Of a stretch of 64,000 bases of DNA, positions 16,712-25,227 are shown one piece after another. The notes under the pieces were generated by a model. The model ran no database searches and was not told the origin of the DNA. It was given only the letters and a program-made list of their open reading frames with translations. Position 1 is the first letter of the stretch, and each line of letters opens with the position of its first letter. Made by a program: the position numbers and the translations under genes. This stretch comes from CALDTK01 sp965213735 (GTDB lineage: Bacteria > Bacteroidota > Bacteroidia > Chitinophagales > Saprospiraceae), in the NCBI GenBank assembly GCA_965213735.1, contig CBDCAB010000005.1, positions 2,108,001 to 2,172,000 on the forward strand, read 5' to 3'.

Positions 16712-19700
16712 GGCGGCGAAAGTATCGCAGCGTTAGCCAAAGCAGCAGTGCCAGCACGAGTATGCCAAGGCTTAGTAGCAACAGGTGCTGCTGCCACCAG
16801 GGTGCGGCTAGTGGTGCAACTGAGCCAGAGACGCTAAAGCCTGCCCAGTAGTAAGGGTGTACATATTGGCTGCCGGCCTGCTGTAGGTACTGCCGTTGCG
16901 CTTGGGCCAAGGCTACGTCGAGAGGCTCATCCTCGAGCAGTTGCTGATAGAAATTAAAGACCACGAGTTGCGACTGGCGGTCGTCGATGCGCCACAGGGA
17001 GTTGATAACGCTACCTGCCCCGGCCTCTAAAAAAGTGTTGGCCAGACTCAGGGTGCCGAAGCCAGCAACAGGCTGTCCTTGTCCGCTTTCGCAGGCACTG
17101 AGCACTACGAGTTCGGCGCTCGATTCTAGCTCGCCAATGGTGCGGGCGTAGACGCGTTCGGAGGCATCTCCACTGGTGTCGGAAAGCATCACGTAACCAA
17201 ATTCAGGTGAGGATGCATTGCTCTTGGCATGCGAAGCGAGGTGTACAACAGATCGGCTGGCCAGCTGGCGAAAAAAAGCACCGGCAGTAGCAGCTTTGCC
17301 AATAAGCGTCTGCCCGTGCGTGAGGCGAGCTACTTCGGTCACTTCCTCGGTGGCAAAGGGAAGGAGCAGGCTGGCTTGTTCTGTGCTAGCAGCCAGCGAA
17401 TCAGAGGAGAGTGGAGCAAGACCGCAGACATCGAGCGATTGGTCTTGCCGCTCGCGCTGAAGTGCTGAGTTGAGCCCTCGCAATCCGTTGTGGTAGGAGA
17501 AGGCATGTCGCATCACAGCGAATTCCACTTGCCGATAATTCTGCAAACTCGTCACTTCTGCGACAGGCAGTGCGGCCATAGGCAATCCCGCGAGTGGCAG
17601 TGCTTCCAAGATAGCAATGCGACTTGGCAGCAGCTCGGCATCGTCACTCCATAGCCAGGCGAGTAGTTCGGTATAGAGCTGACTTCCCAGCTGCAGTATT
17701 TCTCTGCTTTCGCCAAAACCCATGCTTGGAGACTGCACAAAAGATTGAAACTGCGCGAGCTGACCTCGAAGTCGAGCTTGATCGCTGATGCGCTTCACCT
17801 TTAGCAGGCCCTGAGCACCGGCCAAAATGAAGGTTGCGGTGAATCCTTCGAGGCAGGTATAAAACACGAAGCTGGTGGGCAGCTCGTCGATGTTGAGTTT
17901 GGCCTGAAAGAGGCTATCAATCGACGGCTGGGGGAGGAGTCGGAGCATTTCTGCTTCGAGGGCAATGATGGAGTCTTGGTAGAGCGAACGCTGCACGAGA
18001 GCTTCATCGTGGTCGCCCTGCTGTTCGTGGCGCAGCTTTTCGTATGCGGCTGCGCGTTGGGCGAGTTCGCGTAGGCGTGCACGTGTGGCGGGCTTGAGGT
18101 GATGTGCGCGGGAGGCCAGCGAACCGGTGCGGAGGTAGGTCTGCTCGAGCTCCATGAAGTGCAGCGCCTGCAGGATTTCTGTCTCAGCTGCGCTGGCGTC
18201 GAAGAGGGAGGCTCTGTGCAAGTGGATTTCGGCCAGCTGCTTGAGGAAAAAACTCGGGTTGTAATTCCGTCTGGCGAGGTAGCGCTGATTGGCTCGGCCG
18301 GCCCTTGACATATGATGCTTCAGCAGCTGTATGGTGGCTGTTTCGAGCTGCAGCACTTTAGATTCGGGTACGGCTTGTTGAGGTAGCTGATGCAGGGCGA
18401 GTCTCACCTCCATCAAAGCGAGATTAGCGGCAACAGTTAGTTGCGTCGGCTCATCGATCGTGTTGCCGCGGCGGCTGAGGTCGCTGCGCAGAGATGCAAT
18501 TGTTGCCTTTGCTGTATAGTACTGCTGGGCTAGGATGAGCGCATTGATGTAGTGCGCCTGCACTTCGGCAACGTCAAGCACAAATCCACCTTCTGTCTGG
18601 CGCGTCACTTCGAAGGCCTCTTTGAGCGTCGCAACGGCTGCTTCGACATCACCAGTCTCCGTGTAGTAGGTACCTAACAACAGCAACAAAGCGCCATACT
18701 CTTTGCTGTCCTGGGTCTCGAGTTGGCTATTGACGAATTGTGCACGGTCGAGACTATTCTTTGCACTCGGATAGTCTTTGAGTTGAAGCTGGATGGAGGC
18801 TAAAAGCCTAAGGATATTCAGCTCGCGGACATGGGGCTCACTGGTCACTTTACGCCAGGTGGCGAGGGCTCTCACGGTGGCGCGAATCGCCAGATCAAAC
18901 TCTCCCAGCCTGCGGTAGGCGGTGCCGAGGCTGTAGTAGGTATTGGTGAGGGTGGTTTTATCCGATTCGGGGTCTTGCTGCAGCACGGTTAGTTTGCGCA
19001 CGAGTGGTGCGATTGCTTCATCAAAATTTCCGATTACTTCGGCATTGGTGGCAGCATTGCTCAAGGCACTGAGGGTCCACAAGCTATTTTCTCCAAAGAC
19101 TTCTGCGAGTATGTCTGCGGCCCGCAGGTATTCCTCGCTCGACTGGCGGTTTCTGCCTAGGCGTTGGTAGATCGTTCCGAGTGTGTTGTGGGCAATTCCA
19201 GCTGTGCGCGAGGTCTGCTGACCGGCCTCGGCGAGTACGGCTAAGGCCTTATAACTTGCCTCAGCAGCTGGGTAGTAGTTGCCCGAGCGCTCTAGCACGT
19301 TGGCTTCATTGGTGTAGATGGAGGGAAGCGTGTTGAGCGCGAGACTATCGTGGGCAACAGCCAGTTGCTTAGCCAGTAGCAGGGTGTCTAGTGCACTAGC
19401 ATACCTCCCTTGTCGGAAGTCGATCATGCTCGTGTAGACGAAGGTGTTGACGTACTCAATTTCAGCAGCTAGGCCATCTACCCTTTGAAAAGTAGAGCGT
19501 GCGCGATAGGCTTCACGAGCCGCCTGCGGGTAGTTGCCATCGATGAGGAACTTGACGCTGCGCAGCTTGTAAAACCAGCCTGCTTGCGCTGGAGTCATGG
19601 CTGCTTCTCGGGTTTCGAGTGCAGCGAGTTTTTCCCAGGCAGCACTGTAAGCTTGTTGCTGGCGGAGGGTATCTACCGCGGCGAGTTCGGAGGCTATACT

Positions 19701-19802
19701 CATCGTCTCCGGCTGTGCCCGAAGCACTCCGCTGCTCAGTAGGAGGAAGTATGCGAGCAGTGCACATATCTCCAAGCGCGAAATTGACAGACGGCATAAC
19801 AT
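16677..19802 (-). CDS. Exported TPR protein with C-terminal CHAT protease domain
   Basis: A 1041-residue protein: signal peptide (LLAYFLLLSSGVLRAQ), a tetratricopeptide superhelix over about 30-600 (for example AGIAHNTLGTIYQRLGRNRQ and TYYSLGTAYRRLGEFDLAI), a helical linker, and a caspase-like CHAT domain at about 690-1000. The catalytic pair is visible as His858 (HLASHAKS) and Cys904 (LSACESGQG). A single membrane helix near 1008-1028 (LLLLSLGILVLALLLWL) is followed by a short basic tail, which would put the TPR-CHAT part in the periplasm. TPR-CHAT proteins act as proteases or scaffolds in several signalling and defence settings; the target here is unknown. The downstream gene overlaps by 35 bp. 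Confidence 0.88.
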   Translation of the reverse strand: MLCRLSISRLEICALLAYFLLLSSGVLRAQPETMSIASELAAVDTLRQQQAYSAAWEKLAALETREAAMTPAQAGWFYKLRSVKFLIDGNYPQAAREAYRARSTFQRVDGLAAEIEYVNTFVYTSMIDFRQGRYASALDTLLLAKQLAVAHDSLALNTLPSIYTNEANVLERSGNYYPAAEASYKALAVLAEAGQQTSRTAGIAHNTLGTIYQRLGRNRQSSEEYLRAADILAEVFGENSLWTLSALSNAATNAEVIGNFDEAIAPLVRKLTVLQQDPESDKTTLTNTYYSLGTAYRRLGEFDLAIRATVRALATWRKVTSEPHVRELNILRLLASIQLQLKDYPSAKNSLDRAQFVNSQLETQDSKEYGALLLLLGTYYTETGDVEAAVATLKEAFEVTRQTEGGFVLDVAEVQAHYINALILAQQYYTAKATIASLRSDLSRRGNTIDEPTQLTVAANLALMEVRLALHQLPQQAVPESKVLQLETATIQLLKHHMSRAGRANQRYLARRNYNPSFFLKQLAEIHLHRASLFDASAAETEILQALHFMELEQTYLRTGSLASRAHHLKPATRARLRELAQRAAAYEKLRHEQQGDHDEALVQRSLYQDSIIALEAEMLRLLPQPSIDSLFQAKLNIDELPTSFVFYTCLEGFTATFILAGAQGLLKVKRISDQARLRGQLAQFQSFVQSPSMGFGESREILQLGSQLYTELLAWLWSDDAELLPSRIAILEALPLAGLPMAALPVAEVTSLQNYRQVEFAVMRHAFSYHNGLRGLNSALQRERQDQSLDVCGLAPLSSDSLAASTEQASLLLPFATEEVTEVARLTHGQTLIGKAATAGAFFRQLASRSVVHLASHAKSNASSPEFGYVMLSDTSGDASERVYARTIGELESSAELVVLSACESGQGQPVAGFGTLSLANTFLEAGAGSVINSLWRIDDRQSQLVVFNFYQQLLEDEPLDVALAQAQRQYLQQAGSQYVHPYYWAGFSVSGSVAPLAAPWWQQHLLLLSLGILVLALLLWLTLRYFRRHAASSPPRISR

Positions 19803-19919
19803 CGACCCAAATTAGTACGATGCTCCGACAGAGGCAGAGGGAATATGCACCCGCTCGAACCTGCACCGAATAAACACTGACTCCAAAGACCTGGTTATGA
19901 CTAGTACAACTTTCTATTT

Positions 19920-20333
19920 ATGCCACTCGATAAGAAATCTTGGAATACGTTGACCGCGGAAGAAGAACGCATTATCGTTCACAAAGGCACCGAAAGGCCT
20001 TATACGGGTGAGTATAATCGCGAAAAGGCGAGCGGCATGTTTGTGTGTCGACGTTGTGAAAATCCGCTCTACCCGAGTTCGGCTAAATTCGATAGCGGAT
20101 GTGGCTGGCCTAGCTTTGATGACGAAATTGAGGGTGCAGTCACGCGCCATACCGACGCTGACGGTCGACGAACTGAAATTTTATGCGGCAACTGTGGCGG
20201 CCACCTCGGACATGTTTTTCGCGGTGAGCGCTTTACCGAAAAAAACACCCGGCACTGCGTCAATAGTCTTTCAATAAAATTCGTTCCAGCTGCTAAATGG
20301 AATTCCCAGCATCCTGAATTGCAGGTGTCATGA
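19920..20333 (+). CDS. msrB: Peptide-methionine (R)-S-oxide reductase MsrB
   Basis: Repairs methionine-R-sulfoxide in proteins. The 137 residues carry two zinc-binding CxxC pairs (CRRC and CGNC), the substrate pocket SGCGWPSF and the catalytic Cys in TRHCVNSLSIKF near the C-terminus. Length is normal for a single-domain cytoplasmic MsrB, and there is no signal peptide. Its TGA overlaps the ATG of the MsrA-like gene (ATGA), so the two are coupled; such pairs normally reduce both sulfoxide isomers. Confidence 0.95.
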   Translation: MPLDKKSWNTLTAEEERIIVHKGTERPYTGEYNREKASGMFVCRRCENPLYPSSAKFDSGCGWPSFDDEIEGAVTRHTDADGRRTEILCGNCGGHLGHVFRGERFTEKNTRHCVNSLSIKFVPAAKWNSQHPELQVS

Positions 20334-20851
20334 GCAAAATCGCCACCGCGATCTTCGGCTGCGGCCACTTTTGGTCGAAAGAGCCTCTGTTTCAACAGCT
20401 CCACGGCGTGCTGTCGACGCGAGTCGGATTCATGGGTGGGTGGACGTTAGATCCTACCTACGCAGAAGTGAATCAGAAAATGAGTGGACATGCTGAGGTA
20501 GTGGAGGTTACTTACGATACCACCCAAACGCGGTTTCCTCAGCTGCTCAAAGCCTTCTTTAGTTTTCACGACGCTACCCGCGATCGAAGTACTAAGGGTG
20601 GACAGTATCGCAGCGTCGTGTTTTACCGTAAGGCAAAAGAACGCATCATCACCGAGCGCGCGATAGAACTACTGCGCAAGAATGGCGTAGCAGCCACCAC
20701 TGAAATTAAACCTGCACAAATATTTTGGGAAGCAGAGAAGCCGCTCACAACGCGACCGTCAAAACCAGTGGCGACTGTCGCAGCTGCACCTCGCCCAAAT
20801 CTTAAGCAGATGTCGCTCCAAGACGCTGCACGATGTTTTGTGGGGAGTTAG
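20330..20851 (+). CDS. MsrA-family protein lacking the canonical catalytic Cys
   Basis: A 173-residue protein of the peptide-methionine (S)-S-oxide reductase fold: VGFMGG, SGHAEVVEVTYD and GGQYRSVVFY match MsrA. The usual active-site motif GCFW(G/x) reads GCGHFW here: His13 sits at the catalytic Cys position and Cys11 lies two residues earlier. The Glu after FW (KEPLF) is kept. The C-terminus departs from the family (FWEAEKPLTTRPSK in place of the EYHQxYL-type end) and adds ARCFVGS, giving a second Cys. It may be inactive, use Cys11, or have another role. It overlaps msrB by 4 nt, so it is expressed with a real reductase. Confidence 0.85.
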   Translation: MSKIATAIFGCGHFWSKEPLFQQLHGVLSTRVGFMGGWTLDPTYAEVNQKMSGHAEVVEVTYDTTQTRFPQLLKAFFSFHDATRDRSTKGGQYRSVVFYRKAKERIITERAIELLRKNGVAATTEIKPAQIFWEAEKPLTTRPSKPVATVAAAPRPNLKQMSLQDAARCFVGS

Positions 20852-20890
20852 GGGCTGGGTGCTAGGTGCTGGGGGCTAGGTGCTGGGGGC
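20851..20890. repeat. GGTGCTGGGGGCTAG-type short tandem repeat
   Basis: About 2.5 units of a GGTGCTGGGGGCTA(G)-like sequence fill the 24-bp gap between the MsrA-like gene and plsC and run into the 3' end of plsC, forming its last residues (APST) and its TAG stop. The same sequence family, in the opposite orientation, makes up the Pro-rich linker of the gene at 28965-29750. Confidence 0.75.
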
Positions 20891-21622
20891 AGTTGCCAAT
20901 CCAGAAGCGGAGAGAATCATTTCATCTATTTCAGCTTTGACTGCCACCATTTCTGCACCGGCATCCAGGACTCGACGTGGCTCACCGATAAATAGCCGCA
21001 CCTGCGTACGCCGCTCGCCTGCTACCTGCACAAAATTTTTCCAAAGGCTTTCTCCATCGCCCCAGTGGTAGGAGGGATCAGGATAAACGATGGCCATTGG
21101 CACTACTGGCACGTCTGCATCCTGCGCCACCGTGAAGCCACCGCGCTTAAAGGATCTGGTGGCGGGCTGCGTGCTCGTGGTGCCTTCCGGATAAATGAGA
21201 ATAGAAAATCCTTGTTTGAGCGCATTTTTCATCTCATCGACGATGGCTTGTCTGCTGCTGCGGCTGGATCGGTCTACGAATAATATTCCCGTGGCACGAG
21301 CTCCCTGCGCGACGATGGGCAGCTTGCCAACTTCGGCTTTGGCCACTGGAAATGCCCACACAACGGAAAGATCAACGAAAGGGTCGAGCCAGCTGCGGTG
21401 GTTGGAGGCATACACTGCGGGTCCTGCTGTATAGGGCTTGCCGACCACGCGCACATCCATGCCCAGCACCGACATTGCGTTTTTGGCGAAGCGCTCCCGT
21501 ACAGCCTGATGGTGTTGCCAATCAATCGGTCCGAGCGCTGCGCGTACCCACAGCGGAAATGCTCGCCATGCCAGCACGAAGAGAAAGGCGAGGAGTCGCA
21601 GGCTTGCGCGCAGGGTCTTCAT
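20876..21622 (-). CDS. plsC: 1-acyl-sn-glycerol-3-phosphate acyltransferase
   Basis: A 248-residue membrane-associated acyltransferase of glycerophospholipid synthesis. Motif I is NHRSWLDP (HX4D), motif II lies around GILFVDRSSR, and motif III is YPEGTTS. A hydrophobic N-terminal segment (LRLLAFLFVLAWRAFPLWV) anchors it to the inner membrane. The ATG at 21622 overlaps the TGA of meaB by 4 nt, placing it third in a paaG-meaB-plsC unit. Its last residues are encoded by a dispersed repeat (see 20851-20890). Confidence 0.9.
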   Translation of the reverse strand: MKTLRASLRLLAFLFVLAWRAFPLWVRAALGPIDWQHHQAVRERFAKNAMSVLGMDVRVVGKPYTAGPAVYASNHRSWLDPFVDLSVVWAFPVAKAEVGKLPIVAQGARATGILFVDRSSRSSRQAIVDEMKNALKQGFSILIYPEGTTSTQPATRSFKRGGFTVAQDADVPVVPMAIVYPDPSYHWGDGESLWKNFVQVAGERRTQVRLFIGEPRRVLDAGAEMVAVKAEIDEMILSASGLATAPST

Positions 21623-22617
21623 TGGGCGAATCGTTGAGTGAGCAACATACTCAGCTCGGCAATAGCTGCTTCAGCCGTTTGAGTGCCAGCGCTGATGTTT
21701 TGGCGAAAGCTGTCGACTGCGGCGCTGAGCTGAGGATTCGCTTGTAAGCTGTCAATCACTGCGCCACCCCAGGCACGATTGAAGTATCGAAGATTTTGCT
21801 GCGTGCGGAGTTGCTGTATACCTGCTGGAGCAAGCGTTGAGAAGTAGGTTTTCACGCTTTCGCGAAAACGCTGCATGCCCTGCTGTGCCAGAGCGGACAC
21901 GGGTAGAGCGAGGGGTATCCAAGCATCGGAGCGAGCGGCTTGAACGTGCAGCGCCTGACGGTAATCGCGCGCTGTTTGTTGAGCCATGGCTTCACGTTCG
22001 CCATCGGCTTTATTGACCAGGATCAGGTCGGCCAACTCAACGATGCCGCGTTTGATGCCTTGCAAATCGTCACCACCGCCAGGCATGACCAGCAAGACCA
22101 TGAGGTCGCACAAATCGCGCACAGCGTGTTCGCTTTGACCAACGCCTACTGTCTCAATGAGGATATGGGTGTAGCCAGCCGCCTCGCAGAGCAATATGGC
22201 CTCACGAGTGGCGCGGGCGACGCCTCCCAGAGTAGTGCCTGCAGGGCTGGGGCGAACGTAGGCCGAGGGGTGACGGGAGAGCTTTTCCATGCGGGTTTTG
22301 TCGCCAAGGATGCTTCCTCCCGTCCGGTTGGAACTTGGATCAACAGCCAGCACGGCCACGTGCTTGCCCTCCTCTACGAGTTGTGTGCCGTAGACTTCAA
22401 TCAAGGTACTTTTGCCTGCTCCTGGGCTGCCGGTGAAGGCGATGCGTTGGGTGCTGACGGAGTGGGTGTGCACCTCGAGGGTACGCATGAGTTGCTGCGC
22501 CGCGCGTCTGTGCTGCGGGTGTGAACTTTCTACGAGTGTGATGGCTCGACTTAGCGCTCCACGTTCACCGCTTCGGAGCTGAAGAAGTAAGTTTTCAATA
22601 TCGAGGGGTGTGCGCAC
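21619..22617 (-). CDS. meaB: MeaB/ArgK-family GTPase
   Basis: A 332-residue G3E-type GTPase that loads and protects the B12 cofactor of methylmalonyl-CoA mutase. Walker A is FTGSPGAGKST, followed by VLAVDPSSNRTGGSILGDKTRM, ETVGVGQSE and the base-specificity motif NKAD. The likely start is GTG at 22617, which shares one base with the TAG stop of paaG. It lies between paaG and plsC in one transcript; the mutase itself is not in this window. A link to CoA-thioester catabolism (phenylacetate to succinyl-CoA and propionyl-CoA) fits the neighbourhood but is inference. Confidence 0.92.
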   Translation of the reverse strand: MRTPLDIENLLLQLRSGERGALSRAITLVESSHPQHRRAAQQLMRTLEVHTHSVSTQRIAFTGSPGAGKSTLIEVYGTQLVEEGKHVAVLAVDPSSNRTGGSILGDKTRMEKLSRHPSAYVRPSPAGTTLGGVARATREAILLCEAAGYTHILIETVGVGQSEHAVRDLCDLMVLLVMPGGGDDLQGIKRGIVELADLILVNKADGEREAMAQQTARDYRQALHVQAARSDAWIPLALPVSALAQQGMQRFRESVKTYFSTLAPAGIQQLRTQQNLRYFNRAWGGAVIDSLQANPQLSAAVDSFRQNISAGTQTAEAAIAELSMLLTQRFAQ

Positions 22618-23396
22618 TACTTACCGGTGAAGTTGGCTTGGCGCTTTTCGAGAAAGGCAGCTACTCCTTCTGCGTAGTCGCTGGTTTCGCTGGCTGCAAA
22701 TTGCAATTGGTCTTCAAGGGTGAGTTGTTGAGTGAAGGTGTTGGTGGCGCTTGCGTTGAGGGCTTGTTTCGTGAGGGTGAAGGCTTGGGTGGGCATGTTG
22801 GCGAGCTTGTGTGCGAGGGCTGCGACTTCGGCTTGAAAATCAGCTGCGGGGATAACGCGGTAGACCAGCCCAAGGCGTTCGGCCTCGTCGGCTGAAAGTT
22901 TATCTCCGGTCATCATGAGTGCACTTGCTTTTTGCCAGCCGATGATGCGGGGGAGTGTCCAGGTGCCGCCGCTGTCGGGGATGAGTCCTATTTTGGAGAA
23001 GGCTTGAATGAAGCTAGCGTTGTCGCTTGCAAGCACGATATCGCAAGCGATGGCGATGTTGGCTCCGGCGCCTGCGGCTACGCCATTTACTGCGGCAATG
23101 ACGGGTTTGGCGCAGTTGCGAATTTTGGTGACGATGGGGTTGAAGTGCTCTTTGAGAATTTGGCCCATGGCAGGTGCGTCGGGCCCTACGAGTTCTTGGA
23201 GGTCTTGTCCGGCGCAGAAGGCTTTGCCCTCGCCAGTAAGGACCACGCATCGCACGGTGGAATCGGTGTGAGCCTTCTCGAGTGCTTGTTGAAGTTGGAG
23301 GGCTAGTGGGCGGGTGAAGGCGTTGTAGGAGTTGGGTCGGTTGAGGGTGAGGGTAAGTATACCTTCGGTGTGGTTTTGTAGGAGTATTTGTTCCAT
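22617..23396 (-). CDS. paaG: 1,2-epoxyphenylacetyl-CoA isomerase (enoyl-CoA hydratase family)
   Basis: A crotonase-family enzyme of 259 residues. It resembles PaaG, which turns ring-1,2-epoxyphenylacetyl-CoA into the oxepin before ring opening. Supporting segments: LTLNRPNSYNAF, GKAFCAGQDL, NGVAAGAGANIAIACDI, FSKIGLIPDSGGTW and the C-terminal YAEGVAAFLEKRQANFTGK, which closely follows known PaaG. The ATG at 23396 starts the conserved MEQILL; the open frame upstream runs through repeat DNA and is not coding. A general enoyl-CoA hydratase is the alternative. First gene of a unit with meaB and plsC, 18 kb from paaABC and about 650 bp downstream of paaD. Confidence 0.85.
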   Translation of the reverse strand: MEQILLQNHTEGILTLTLNRPNSYNAFTRPLALQLQQALEKAHTDSTVRCVVLTGEGKAFCAGQDLQELVGPDAPAMGQILKEHFNPIVTKIRNCAKPVIAAVNGVAAGAGANIAIACDIVLASDNASFIQAFSKIGLIPDSGGTWTLPRIIGWQKASALMMTGDKLSADEAERLGLVYRVIPAADFQAEVAALAHKLANMPTQAFTLTKQALNASATNTFTQQLTLEDQLQFAASETSDYAEGVAAFLEKRQANFTGK

Positions 23397-24051
23397 AGGG
23401 GGAAGGTAAGCAGGGGGAGAGGCAAAGCGCCTGCGGCGCGGATGCCTGCGGCGCGTTGCCTGCGGCGCAGGAGCCTCCGGCGGTTGGGAACCTTCGGAAG
23501 GAAGGATCTTAAATAGGAATATTTGCCTACGCATCGTTGTAAATTCAAGCACAGTGAGCTTGCGGCGCGGATGCCTGCGGCGCGTTGCCTGCGGCGCAGG
23601 AGCCTCCGGCGGTGGGGAAGCCTTCGGAAGGAAGGATCTTGGATAGGAATGTTTGCCTATGCACCGTTGCAGATTCAAACAAGGGTAGACATAGCTTCAA
23701 CGGATGATTTGGAAATAATTATTAATGCAATAAGAACTTATCTATACATCTATAGAAGTGTTTTTCATTCTTCCTTTTGCAGCTTCAAGTAAACAGGCTT
23801 AGCTCTACAAATGCGACTGGCTACCACCTCTGTTCCCCGCTCTGCGGATGTCGTTCACCCAGGCAGCAAGAGTCGCGGCATAAACAGATGTTTTGGCCTT
23901 AATGACTGCGCTTAAACGACGTCTACTCTTACCAGTTCTAACTCAACGCCGCGGGCTTTTACCGCCGGAGGCTAAAGCGTGCTATCTGCAGCGCCGCAGG
24001 CAAAGCGCCGCAGGCATTCACCGCCGGAGGCATTTCGCGCCGCAGGCTCAC
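23397..24051. repeat. Intergenic repeat cluster between paaD and paaG
   Basis: No gene is visible in these 655 bp. Two direct copies of a ~119-bp block lie at 23431-23549 and 23560-23678, offset by 129 bp. Each combines three CCTGCGGCGC-type 10-mers, one CCTCCGGCGG, a CCTTCGGAAGG palindrome and a tail with GAAGGATCTT and TTTGCCTA. A second group at 23955-24051 has the same 10-mers in the opposite orientation (CCGCCGGAGG, GCGCCGCAGG). The middle, 23690-23950, shows no clear structure. Confidence 0.85.
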
Positions 24052-24555
24052 CTAATGACATTTAAAATAATCAAATGGTTCTCTACAATCAATACAGCGA
24101 TACAAGGCCTTGCAACTCGTAGAACCGAATTGACTCAGCAATTCCGTATTTGTGCTCGTGCAATGTGGACATGCACGCGGACGATCATTTCCCGTTAAGC
24201 TTGCTTTGCTGGCCGATCCATTCGGTGGGGCAATGCCATACTCCAATAACTTCGCCCGACCTGCATCGGTGATATCATCTGTGGTCCAAGGTGGATCTAT
24301 AGTCGACCGGATGCGCACCGGACCGAGGCCAGCCTCTTGCAAGGCAGCAATGATGTTGATGTTAATGGCTTCTATAGCAGGACAACCACTATAAGTCGGC
24401 GTGACAGCTACAGTGACAGTACCGGTATCATCAATATTAACTCCACGAATAATCCCCAGCTCAACGACAGAGATAACCGGCACCTCTGGATCAGGCACCT
24501 CCTGGAGAACTTCCCAGACGCGTTGGGTACGAGTAGACGTGTCGACTGCCGGCAT
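24052..24555 (-). CDS. paaD: Phenylacetyl-CoA epoxidase-associated protein PaaD
   Basis: A 167-residue protein of the DUF59/MIP18 type needed for a functional phenylacetyl-CoA epoxidase, probably in iron-centre maturation. The N-terminal domain (VWEVLQEVPDPEVPVISV, YSGCPA with its Cys) is followed by a C-terminal zinc-ribbon-like part (CPHC ... LYRCIDCREPFDYFKCH). The ATG at 24555 was chosen; a TTG at 24573 in the same frame would add six residues. It follows a small gene by 36 bp and precedes a repeat-filled gap and paaG, and is separated from paaA-B-C by 19 kb. Confidence 0.92.
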   Translation of the reverse strand: MPAVDTSTRTQRVWEVLQEVPDPEVPVISVVELGIIRGVNIDDTGTVTVAVTPTYSGCPAIEAININIIAALQEAGLGPVRIRSTIDPPWTTDDITDAGRAKLLEYGIAPPNGSASKASLTGNDRPRACPHCTSTNTELLSQFGSTSCKALYRCIDCREPFDYFKCH

Positions 24556-24591
24556 TACTAGACTGAACGCCAAGCAGGCCGCGAGGTTGAA

Positions 24592-24804
24592 TTACTCGCC
24601 CGACTTGCGATAGCCTTTTACCCCCAACATCGGGTTGTGGTACTCAAAGAATTCATCTGTTTCCGAGCTGAGATCGGCATAAATTTGAGTAGCTCGATTG
24701 CCAAACCTTCGCAGTACACGTGCAAAAAAGCTTCCTGGTGCGTGTGTAGAGCCAGTCGTGGTGCTGGCAGGCTGTGGCGTAGATGGTGTCTCCTTGTGGG
24801 TCAT
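24592..24804 (-). CDS. Small hypothetical protein upstream of paaD
   Basis: Seventy residues from an ATG at 24804. The first ~25 are Ser/Thr/Pro-rich (low complexity); the rest is a compact basic-to-acidic segment (FFARVLRRFGNRATQIYADL, then EFFEYHNPMLGVKGYRKSGE). No known domain was recognised and there is no signal peptide. It lies 36 bp upstream of paaD in the same direction, so cotranscription is likely. It could be a short spurious frame, but its composition is unlike the surrounding shadow frames. Confidence 0.5.
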   Translation of the reverse strand: MTHKETPSTPQPASTTTGSTHAPGSFFARVLRRFGNRATQIYADLSSETDEFFEYHNPMLGVKGYRKSGE

Positions 24805-25048
24805 GGGTTGCGCTTAAGCGGGGGCGCTAGTGGTGTCTGTGTAGGTGCTAATCAAAAAGTCGGCCAAGCTTAGCGTGAATAGCAAATTTGTCGACTTTAG
24901 CCAAATTTATAGCTGAAATTCAAGCGATGCATACCTATAAACAGTAGGTTTTGCGAAAGCGCACCAAATCGTACACCAGCCGACCGATAAGACATTATAC
25001 AAAGCAAAAAGGCCTGCACCGACAGCGTCAGTACAAGCCTTTCAGAAG

Positions 25049-25132
25049 TGCCCGGAACTGGATTCGAACCAGCACGCCGGTTAAAGCACACGCCCCTCAA
25101 GCGTGCGTGTCTACCAATTTCACCACCCGGGC
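25049..25132 (-). tRNA. tRNA-Leu (anticodon GAG)
   Basis: Read on the minus strand, the acceptor stem GCCCGGG at the 5' end pairs with TCCGGGC before discriminator A. The D arm contains TGGTGAAATTGGTAGACACG, the anticodon loop is CTTGAGG (GAG, reading CUC/CUU), and the T arm contains GGTTCGAATCC. A variable arm of Leu type gives about 84 nt. No CCA is encoded. It is flanked by non-coding sequence. Confidence 0.95.
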
Positions 25133-25227
25133 AAGGTGTATAGCCTCCCACATCATATGTGAAGCGGGCGCAAATGTAGAAGATTCTGAGAAAATGCGCC
25201 GAAAAAAGCAAGGAATTTTGCAAGGCC

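Noticed and set aside
16511..16851. Small plus-strand frames opposite the CHAT and hypothetical genes
   Set aside because: They are shadows of the minus-strand genes with no start context or recognisable composition.
22617..23678. PaaG with a 94-residue N-terminal extension
   Set aside because: The extra residues are Arg/Pro-rich translation of the CCTGCGGCGC repeats; homologous PaaG starts at the ATG at 23396.
24902..24909. Bacteroidota -7 box (TAAATTTG on the minus strand) upstream of the small gene and paaD
   Set aside because: The box fits TAnnTTTG, but no -33 TTG at 19-21 bp spacing was found, so a promoter is not supported.
24980..25140. Genomic island inserted at tRNA-Leu
   Set aside because: No integrase or duplicated tRNA 3' end was found nearby, and both sides hold ordinary housekeeping genes.
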